Shown here piece by piece: positions 1-4,775 of a DNA stretch of 9,287 nt. Origin of the DNA: 66-474 sp035249465 (lineage in GTDB: Bacteria > Pseudomonadota > Gammaproteobacteria > Xanthomonadales > Rhodanobacteraceae); the NCBI GenBank assembly GCA_035249465.1, contig DATFGL010000265.1, forward strand, positions 1 to 9,287, in the 5' to 3' direction. The translations under genes and the position numbers were made by a program. The first letter of the stretch is position 1, and every line of letters begins with the position of its first letter. The notes under the pieces are model-generated. The model made no database searches. It was given only the letters and a program-made list of their open reading frames with translations, and was not told the origin of the DNA.

Positions 1-513
1 GTGCTGTTGGGGTTGCGCGGCGGCCTGCACCGACCAACCGCGCGGATCGTTTCGCTGGACCAGCCGACGGCTTCCGCCGCGGCACCGTCTGCAAACGTGA
101 CAGTGCCGCACGTCGCCACTGTTCCGCCGAAGGTCGATGACACGCCGTTCCGCGCGTCGATGACGCCGTTCGCGGCGATCGGCCTGAACGACGAGGGCGC
201 GTCGATACCGGTTGCCGGCAAGGCGCCCTCAGTCGCCACGCCCTCGGGCCAGCACACGCTCACGCTGAACGCCAGCGCGGATTGCTGGTTCGAGATCACC
301 GATGCGGATGGCAACAAGATCGATTCGGGCATGTTGCACGCGGGCGACAGCCGCAGCTGGCATTCGACGGGCGTCCTGCACGTGACGCTTGGCAATGCGG
401 GCGGCGTGAGCGTGACGCGCGACGGCCAGCCCTTCGCCCTGGATTCGGTCGGGCACGCCAATGTCGCCCACTTCGACGTGTTCGGATCGCCGGGCGCGAG
501 CGAAAACGACTAG
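1..513 (+). CDS. rodZ: RodZ-type cell-shape protein, C-terminal part (5' end outside window)
   Basis: The frame is open from base 1 to a TAG at 511-513. The GTG at base 1 is probably just an internal codon, because a complete RodZ would also have an N-terminal helix-turn-helix domain and one membrane segment, which must lie upstream. About residues 20-80 form a low-complexity linker rich in Ala, Pro, Thr, Val and Ser, as expected for the periplasmic linker. About residues 82-160 match the RodZ C-terminal domain (DUF4115): the segment around ADCWFEITDADGNKI, then a glycine turn, then VTLGNAGGVSVTRDGQPF and a final NVAHFDVF strand. RodZ links MreB filaments to the inner-membrane elongation machinery; this domain lies in the periplasm. 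The family assignment comes from recognising the domain pattern. The next gene is hflX, which is not the neighbour I would expect for rodZ (usually ispG). The stop codon coincides with the left end of the repeat element that follows. Confidence 0.78.
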   Translation: MLLGLRGGLHRPTARIVSLDQPTASAAAPSANVTVPHVATVPPKVDDTPFRASMTPFAAIGLNDEGASIPVAGKAPSVATPSGQHTLTLNASADCWFEITDADGNKIDSGMLHAGDSRSWHSTGVLHVTLGNAGGVSVTRDGQPFALDSVGHANVAHFDVFGSPGASEND

Positions 514-533
514 GGCCTGTGAACGCTATGCCA
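511..533 (+). repeat. Left terminal inverted repeat of the 511-782 element
   Basis: It begins TAGGGCCTGTGAACGCTATG. Its reverse complement matches the right end at 18 of 23 positions, with the outer seven bases and the inner five identical. Its first three bases double as the TAG stop of the upstream rodZ-type gene. Confidence 0.7.
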
Positions 534-759
534 CATGGCCGCGCCGGCGGCCCTTGGCCTGCAGGGCAAGGAAGAGTGAGGAAGATGTATGTCGATACAT
601 AGACGAGCGATGACGCAGCCATGCGGGCAAAGGGCCATGGCCCGAAGGGTTGCTCCGCAGCGGCCGCCATCCTTCGGTGCGCGCCTTGGTCATAGAACCA
701 CTATGACGCTGCGGCGCGCGCCTCGTCTGGCGACCGCTGCGGAAGCAACGCGCTCCACT

Positions 760-782
760 TGGCAGAGTGTCAATAGGCCCTA
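760..782 (-). repeat. Right terminal inverted repeat of the 511-782 element
   Basis: This is the partner of the left terminal repeat, ending GTGTCAATAGGCCCTA directly before the hflX GTG. It leaves no good Shine-Dalgarno sequence close to that start; the nearest purine-rich stretch, GGCAGAG at 761-767, is about 15 bases away. Confidence 0.7.
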
Positions 783-2204
783 GTGTTCGAACGCGAGAAA
801 CGAGGCGAACGCGCGCTGCTGGTGTTGCCGTACACCGGCAACGGCGCCGCCGTGCGCCGAGCACAGGAATTCGCGGAGCTCGTGGAATCCGCCGGTGCCG
901 AAATCCTCGGCACGGTGCACGCGCGCGTGGAGACGCCCAGCCCGAAGTTTTACATCGGCACCGGCAAGGCCGACGAGGTGCAGGCCAAGGTGCGCGAACT
1001 CGGCGCCGATCTGGTGCTGGTCGACCATGCGCTCACCCCGGTGCAGGAGCGCAATCTCGAAAAGCATTTCTCTGCGCGGGTGATCGACCGCGCCGCGCTG
1101 ATCCTCGATATCTTCGCGCAGCGTGCGCAGTCGCACGAGGGCAAGCTGGAAGTCGAACTTGCGCAGTTGAAACACATGGCGACGCGGCTGGTGCGTGGCT
1201 GGACGCATCTGGAGCGCCAGCGTGGCGGTTCGATCGGCCTGCGCGGTCCAGGTGAAACCCAGCTCGAAACCGACCGTCGCCTGTTGCAGAAGCGCGTCGA
1301 GCAATTGCAGAAGCGCATCGACAAGGTCGGGGTGCAACGCGGCCAGCAACGCCGCGCGCGGCTGCGCAACACGCTGCCGCGCGTCGCGCTGGTCGGTTAC
1401 ACCAACGCCGGCAAGTCCACGCTGTTCAACAGTGTCACGCGCGGCGCGGTGTATGCCGCCGACCAATTGTTCGCGACGCTCGATCCCACCGTGCGGCGGC
1501 TGGGCGGCCTCGAATCGGGTCCCGCGGTGCTGGCCGACACGGTCGGTTTCATCCGCGAATTGCCGCACGATCTGATTGCCGCGTTCCGCGCCACGCTTTC
1601 CGAAGCGCGCGACGCCGACTTGTTGCTGCACGTCACCGACGCGGCCGATGCCGAACGCGATGTGTTGATCAACGTGGTCAACGGCGTGCTCGACGAAATC
1701 GGCGCGGGCGGCGTGCCGCAACTGATGGTGTTCAACAAGATAGATTTATTGAATGCCAGCTTCCATGCTGGCGAACAGCAGAACCCGGCCATCCCTGGCC
1801 GGGCTTTCCACGAAACCGCCAACGTCCCTGTTGGTGAAAATCAAGAGCCGGTCATCCATGACCGGACTTTTCATCAAGCCGCCGCGCGTATCGATCGCGA
1901 TGCCGAAGGCGCGCCGGCCGCGGTATGGCTGTCGGCTGCGAGCGGTGTTGGCCTCGATCTGTTGCGCCAGGCGATCGGCGAACGCCTCGCGGGCACCCGC
2001 GTACATGCGGAATTGCGGCTGCCGCCGCGCGCGGGGCGCCTGCGCGCGCGCCTGATCGAACTGGGTGCGGTGAAATCCGAACGCTACGGCGAGGATGGCT
2101 GGTGCCTCGACATCGACGCGCCACGCGAACTGCTGTTGCCGCTTGCCGGCGACGTGCGTGGAGACGAAGCGCAGTTGTTCCGGGACTGGCTCGACGCTGC
2201 TTGA
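783..2204 (+). CDS. hflX: GTPase HflX, with an in-frame repeat insertion
   Basis: HflX is a cytoplasmic ribosome-binding GTPase that splits or rescues stalled 70S ribosomes. The 473-residue product has the N-terminal HflX domain (about 1-195) with the family signature GLRGPGETQLETDRR at 152-166, then the GTPase domain: P-loop GYTNAGKS at 205-212 (G1), TLDPT around 232-236 (G2), DTVGF at 252-256 (G3), NKID at 318-321 (G4) and SAASG at 384-388 (G5). All nucleotide-binding motifs are intact. The protein is longer than the usual 425-440 residues because about 42 residues (324-365) between G4 and G5 are encoded by a palindromic double repeat; see the entry at 1752-1877. The GTG at 783 is chosen because MFEREKRGERALLVLP matches the family's usual N terminus and an in-frame TAG lies just upstream at 774-776. 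There is no convincing ribosome binding site. hfq, the usual upstream partner, is absent here. Confidence 0.96.
   Translation: MFEREKRGERALLVLPYTGNGAAVRRAQEFAELVESAGAEILGTVHARVETPSPKFYIGTGKADEVQAKVRELGADLVLVDHALTPVQERNLEKHFSARVIDRAALILDIFAQRAQSHEGKLEVELAQLKHMATRLVRGWTHLERQRGGSIGLRGPGETQLETDRRLLQKRVEQLQKRIDKVGVQRGQQRRARLRNTLPRVALVGYTNAGKSTLFNSVTRGAVYAADQLFATLDPTVRRLGGLESGPAVLADTVGFIRELPHDLIAAFRATLSEARDADLLLHVTDAADAERDVLINVVNGVLDEIGAGGVPQLMVFNKIDLLNASFHAGEQQNPAIPGRAFHETANVPVGENQEPVIHDRTFHQAAARIDRDAEGAPAAVWLSAASGVGLDLLRQAIGERLAGTRVHAELRLPPRAGRLRARLIELGAVKSERYGEDGWCLDIDAPRELLLPLAGDVRGDEAQLFRDWLDAA
1752..1877 (+). repeat. Two in-frame 63-bp palindromic repeat units inside hflX
   Basis: Unit 1 is 1752-1814 and unit 2 is 1815-1877; they match at about 44 of 63 positions when counted by eye. 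Each unit carries two hairpins: 1755-1760/1767-1772 and 1784-1791/1796-1803 in unit 1, and 1818-1823/1830-1835 and 1847-1854/1859-1866 in unit 2 (the outermost pair of the last is lost). All four loops share a TCC(A/C)T core. Stem differences between units are compensatory: G-C at 1759/1768 becomes A-T at 1822/1831, and C-G at 1789/1798 becomes T-A at 1852/1861. The units keep the reading frame and encode related peptides (AGEQQNPAIPGRAFHE and VGENQEPVIHDRTFHQ). The organisation resembles the palindromic elements of Rickettsia that sit in frame inside proteins, and REP-type hairpins of xanthomonads, but the family is not identified. Confidence 0.85.
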
Positions 2205-2254
2205 TTTGTGCGATCGCCCCTTCAACCCGGTGCGCGTCGCTTCGAAAATGAAGC

Positions 2255-2350
2255 CGTTCTCGTTGAGCGTAGTGAGTGAAGCGAACGGAGTCGAAACGTC
2301 CTTGTCCTTCGACTTTGACCTCGTCGGAGGTCTGCGCTCAGGACGAACGG
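2255..2350. repeat. REP-like imperfect inverted repeat in the hflX-hflK gap
   Basis: The outer arms CGTTCTCGTTGAGCG (2255-2269) and CGCTCAGGACGAACGG (2335-2350) are approximate inverted copies. An inner pair AGTCGAA/TTCGACT lies at 2289-2295/2308-2314. The left half, GAGCGTAGTGAGTGAAGCGA followed by ACGGAGTCGAA, is a wording I know as a widespread intergenic repeat in many proteobacteria. It follows the hflX stop by about 50 bases and could slow transcript decay or reduce read-through into hflK. No T-rich run follows, so it is not a classical terminator. Confidence 0.65.
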
Positions 2351-2407
2351 AATTCAAACCGACCCACCATCCGCGAACCAGCGCCTGAGAGAAGCGCTCT
2401 GGTGCTC

Positions 2408-2416
2408 TGGTAGAAT
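2408..2416 (+). promoter_or_regulatory. Candidate extended -10 promoter element for hflKC
   Basis: TGGTAGAAT fits the extended -10 pattern TGnTATAAT with one mismatch and lies about 57 bases before the hflK ATG. No good -35 hexamer is seen at 17 bases, which extended -10 promoters can do without. The position fits a transcript for hflK-hflC separate from hflX, which ends 200 bases upstream beyond a repeat. Confidence 0.42.
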
Positions 2417-2424
2417 TTCGGGCT

Positions 2425-2442
2425 TGCGCCGAATCCGGCGCA
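2425..2442 (+). other. Small hairpin in the hflK leader
   Basis: TGCGCC and GGCGCA pair as a 6-bp stem around a GAATCC loop, just downstream of the candidate -10 element and before the GAGG at 2459-2462 that serves as ribosome binding site for hflK. It would lie at or near the start of the mRNA; whether it regulates anything is unknown. Confidence 0.4.
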
Positions 2443-2472
2443 CCTTCTCCCCCAACCCGAGGCCGTCCCGAG

Positions 2473-3630
2473 ATGCCCTGGAAGGAACCCGGCGAAAAAC
2501 CGCGCGAGCCGAGGGATCGTGAACCCCGGGGCCGTGAGCCGTGGGGGCAGGGCGGTCAGGGCCCCGACCTGGATGCATGGGTCCGGAAGTTCCGGCGTGG
2601 CCTCGGGCCATTCGGCCGCGGACCGCTGGGCTTCATCGCGCTGGCCGCCCTGTTGATCGTGCTGTGGTTCGTGATCGGCGGGTGGACTTCCATCGGTGCG
2701 CAGCAGGTCGGCGTGTTGTTGCGCTTCGGCCGCTTCGAGCGCGTGCTGCAACCGGGGCCGCACTTGCGTCTGCCGCCGCCGATCGACCGCGTCCAGAAAA
2801 TCGACGTCGGCGGCACCCGTACTGTCGGCGACGAGGCGCGCGTGCTCACCAGCGACGGCCAGCTGGTTCTGGTCGATTACGACGTCCACTACAAGATTAC
2901 CGACGTGCGCAGGTTCCTGTTCGCCACGCGCGATGCCGAACAAGTGGTGCGCGACGCTGCCACCGCGGCTGCGCGCGCGGAGGTGGGTGCGCACGAGCTG
3001 CAATGCCTGATCGATGGCCTGGATTTGCCGTGCCCGTCCGGGCGCATCGATGGCAACAAACTCGGCGCGGAGATCCTTGCGCAGGTCCAGAGTGCCGTGG
3101 CCGGCGCGGACGGCGACATCGGCGTGGCCGTGACTGGCGTCGACGTGCGAACCATCGGCGTGCCTTCGGACGTGAAACAGGTCTTCGACGCCATCTCCGC
3201 GGCACGGGACAGTGGTGCGACGGCGCAGGCCGGTGCACGCGCGGAGGTGGCGAGCAGCAAGCTCAAGGCGAAAGACCAGGCAGCATCCATCAAGACCGGT
3301 GCGGAAGCCCATCGCCGCCAGGCCGTCGCCGAGGCCAGCGCGGCGGTCGCGCGCTTCGGCCAGATACTGCCGCAGTACCAGGCCGCGCCGCAGGTCACGC
3401 GGCACCGCCTGTGGCTGGACACCATGCGCGACGTGCTCACCAGGAACCACGTGGTCGTCAACACCGGCTCGGGCAACGTGATCGTGCAGTTCCCGGTGCA
3501 GCATCCGGCCGCGGTGGCGCCCGCAAGTTCCGGCAGCAGTGCGCCAGCCGCAACGTCCGCGCAACCGGCCGCGCCGGCATCATCGGCTGAGCCGGTCACT
3601 TCCGGGCCGGCCGTGGATGGGATCGACTGA
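2473..3630 (+). CDS. hflK: FtsH protease modulator HflK (SPFH family)
   Basis: HflK pairs with HflC in the inner membrane to form a large ring around FtsH and control its access to membrane substrates. The 385-residue product begins MPWKEPGEKP, followed by a Gly/Pro/Arg-rich cytoplasmic segment and PDLDAW (31-36), all typical of HflK. One membrane helix spans about 52-70. The SPFH/band-7 domain follows from about 72 (GAQQVGVLLRFGRFERVLQPGPH). A helical, Ala-rich segment runs at about 240-300, then QYQAAPQVTRHRLWLDTM (301-318), an HflK hallmark. The last 45 residues are a low-complexity Ala/Pro/Ser tail. The stretch at 170-260 is diverged: the usual double-proline, AFDDV and AREDxxxxxNEA signatures read VPSDVKQVFDAISAARD and then drift. 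The start has a GAGG 10 bases upstream. The stop is immediately followed by the hflC ATG, so the two are translationally linked. Confidence 0.95.
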   Translation: MPWKEPGEKPREPRDREPRGREPWGQGGQGPDLDAWVRKFRRGLGPFGRGPLGFIALAALLIVLWFVIGGWTSIGAQQVGVLLRFGRFERVLQPGPHLRLPPPIDRVQKIDVGGTRTVGDEARVLTSDGQLVLVDYDVHYKITDVRRFLFATRDAEQVVRDAATAAARAEVGAHELQCLIDGLDLPCPSGRIDGNKLGAEILAQVQSAVAGADGDIGVAVTGVDVRTIGVPSDVKQVFDAISAARDSGATAQAGARAEVASSKLKAKDQAASIKTGAEAHRRQAVAEASAAVARFGQILPQYQAAPQVTRHRLWLDTMRDVLTRNHVVVNTGSGNVIVQFPVQHPAAVAPASSGSSAPAATSAQPAAPASSAEPVTSGPAVDGID

Positions 3631-4518
3631 ATGAAATACGCCATTCCCATTGCCATCATCCTGCTGGCCCTGCTCGGCGCCAACAGCCTCTATGTCGTGG
3701 GCGAAGGGCACGCGGCGTCGCTGTCGCGATTCGGCCAGGCCGAAGCTTCCGGCATCGGTCCCGGCCTGCACTTCAAGCTGCCGTTCGTGCAGGATGTGAG
3801 CGTGTACGACACGCGCGAAATCATTTCGCAGGCTGAACCCGGTGATTGCAAGACGCGCGACGGCCACGCGGTGCGGGTGGGATTCCATGTGCGCTGGCAG
3901 ATTGCCGATCCCGCAACGTATTTCAGTGCGACGTCAGGCGATGAACTGCAGGCCACACAGCAGATGGAACCGGTGATCAGGAACGCGTTGCGCAGTGAAG
4001 TCGCGGACAACGACCTGTCCGCGCTGCTGGCCGCGACCAGCCAGGGCATGGGCGCGAAAGTGCGCAGTGACGTCGGCGCGGAACTGCGCAGCAAGCTTGG
4101 CATCGATGTACTTGTTGTCGGCATCGGCCGCGTGCTGCCGCCCGAGGAAGCGCTGACGTCCGTGTACAAGCGCATGACCGCCGAAGCGCAGGCGGCAGCC
4201 GGAAGCGCGCGCGCCGGCGGCGAAGCCGAGGCGGCCGCCATTCGTGCACAAGGTGACGCGGACAACGAACAGGTGCTCGCTGCCGCCAACCAGGCCGCGG
4301 CAGCGGTACGCGGCGACGGCGATGCGGAAGCGGCGAAAATCTATGCGACGGCATCCGCGAAGGACCCGCAGTTTTTCCGCTACTGGAGCACCCTCGACGC
4401 GTGGCGCAACAGCTTCAGTGGTGGCGGTGCGGTCGTCGTGCTCGACAAGGGCTCGCCCTTCATGCAGGCGATCGATGCAGGCGCCGCAAGCGACAACTTG
4501 ACACCGGTAAAACATTGA
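3631..4518 (+). CDS. hflC: FtsH protease modulator HflC (SPFH family)
   Basis: The partner of HflK, 295 residues. An N-terminal membrane anchor spans about 3-20, with the bulk on the periplasmic side in the known family topology. The SPFH domain runs from about 22 (VVGEGHAASLSRFGQ) to about 175, containing GPGLHFKLPFVQDV (44-57) and FHVRWQIADPATYF (85-98). The C-terminal helical part includes LTSVYKRMTAEAQ (175-187), GEAEAAAIRAQGDAD (197-211), GDGDAEAAKIYA (228-239) and the signature KDPQFFRYWSTLDAW (244-258). Compared with the usual SVYxRMxxERxRxA..xRxxGEE helix, many charged residues are replaced by Ala or Gly, so the coiled coil looks less charged than normal. The ATG directly abuts the hflK TGA (TGAATG), a standard tight operon junction, with a GGATGGGA stretch just upstream as ribosome binding site. 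Confidence 0.95.
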   Translation: MKYAIPIAIILLALLGANSLYVVGEGHAASLSRFGQAEASGIGPGLHFKLPFVQDVSVYDTREIISQAEPGDCKTRDGHAVRVGFHVRWQIADPATYFSATSGDELQATQQMEPVIRNALRSEVADNDLSALLAATSQGMGAKVRSDVGAELRSKLGIDVLVVGIGRVLPPEEALTSVYKRMTAEAQAAAGSARAGGEAEAAAIRAQGDADNEQVLAAANQAAAAVRGDGDAEAAKIYATASAKDPQFFRYWSTLDAWRNSFSGGGAVVVLDKGSPFMQAIDAGAASDNLTPVKH

Positions 4519-4538
4519 GCCCAGCCCCAATCACCGAT

Positions 4539-4626
4539 CGTCGCCCCACATCGAAGCACAACATCGAAGCGAGTAAACGATCATGGGACAGAGCGTAGTC
4601 ATCCTTGGAGCGCAGTGGGGGCGAAC
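4539..4626 (+). repeat. Diverged duplicate of the purA leader and first codons (upstream copy)
   Basis: This stretch aligns with 4737 to about 4817. Both begin with the identical 10 bases CGTCGCCCCA, 44 bases (upstream copy) or 39 bases (downstream copy) before an ATG. Both then read ATGGGACAG and encode the same 13 residues, MGQSVVILGAQWG. Beyond TGGGG the upstream copy keeps a trace of similarity (GCGAACGA against GCGACGA) and then diverges completely. A 10-bp direct repeat, ACATCGAAGC at 4548-4557 and 4561-4570, is found only in the upstream copy. Confidence 0.75.
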
Positions 4627-4669
4627 GACTGTGCTTGCTGACTGCCAGTGGCAGTCAGCGCAGGCGTGA
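4583..4669 (+). pseudogene. Truncated purA 5' copy, or a 28-codon upstream ORF
   Basis: The ATG at 4583 opens 28 codons ending at TGA 4667-4669: MGQSVVILGAQWG, identical to the start of PurA, then 15 unrelated residues (RTTVLADCQWQSAQA). Eight of the 13 shared codons differ from those of the intact gene, all synonymously, including Ser AGC against TCA. This is therefore not a recent simple duplication, and it shows no protein-level decay. The sequence leaves purA homology just after codon 13, where the aspartate of GDEGKGK should come. It may be the stub of the original gene cut by an insertion, or a translated leader. A weak GAAGCGAG lies upstream. Confidence 0.7.
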
Positions 4670-4736
4670 GCGCCGAAGGCAGGATGCCGCAGGCAGGCCG
4701 ACTTGATGAGCCATGGATGGCGAATCTGGTCGGCGG
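4627..4736. other. Structured insert between the two purA starts
   Basis: About 110 bases separate the two copies of the purA 5' end and match neither. The insert begins with a strong hairpin (4637-4646/4650-4659), has AGGCAGG repeated around 4680 and 4690, and contains GCCATGGATGGC at 4710-4721, a short palindrome whose complement carries the same TCCAT loop as the hairpins in hflX. An ATG at 4713 is in frame with purA and would add 21 residues (MDGESGRRRRPKIGHHIRRK then T), but this is unlikely to be the real start. The stretch looks like a remnant or minimal repeat element; no coding capacity of its own is seen. Confidence 0.5.
4637..4659 (+). other. 10-bp perfect hairpin downstream of the truncated purA start
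   Basis: GCTGACTGCC (4637-4646) and GGCAGTCAGC (4650-4659) pair perfectly around the loop AGT. The hairpin lies within the 28-codon upstream ORF, seven bases before its TGA. No run of T follows, so it is not a standard intrinsic terminator. It could be an end structure of the inserted DNA or act on the purA leader. Confidence 0.6.
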
Positions 4737-4775
4737 CGTCGCCCCAAAATCGGACATCACATCAGGCGAAAAACA

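Larger units (their letters stand above)
511..782. mobile_element. MITE-like non-autonomous element between the rodZ stop and hflX start
   Basis: The whole gap between the two genes is one structured unit. Its ends are imperfect inverted repeats of about 23 bp (511-533 and 760-782; 18 of 23 positions match), both ending in TAGGGCC on their outer side. Internal structure is dense: GGCCGC stems at 537-542/547-552 with a 4-nt loop; ATGTAT/ATACAT at 585-590/595-600; a perfect 12-bp palindrome at 632-643; TCATAG/CTATGA at 690-695/701-706 nested in GCGCGCC/GGCGCGC at 679-685/713-719; and a long-range pair 650-663/734-748 (14 bp with one bulge). No open frame in it looks like a protein. TA flanks both ends, which would fit a TA target duplication of the Tc1/mariner-IS630 type, but two bases are weak evidence. 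The element ends directly against the hflX GTG. I do not recognise the family by name. Confidence 0.68.

Noticed and set aside
780..1721. Long minus-strand ORF (313 codons) opposite hflX, and similar long antisense frames opposite hflK, hflC and purA
   Set aside because: These are antisense shadows: they mirror the codon bias of the real genes and have no domain signatures.
1752..1877. CRISPR-like array in hflX
   Set aside because: Only two units, directly adjacent and about 70% identical, without unique spacers between conserved repeats, and translated in frame as part of HflX.
4548..4570. Paired ACATCGAAGC direct repeats as a regulator binding site
   Set aside because: Two copies of a 10-mer 13 bases apart could be an operator, but they match no motif I know and may be a small slippage duplication; noted only.
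4637..4659. Intrinsic terminator before purA
   Set aside because: The stem is strong but is followed by GCAGGCGTGAG rather than a run of T.
4713..4775. In-frame ATG giving PurA a 21-residue Arg-rich N-terminal extension
   Set aside because: The conserved family N terminus is MGQSVVILGAQWGDEG at 4776, which has its own AGGCGA binding site; the extension lies in the inserted spacer and looks non-coding.
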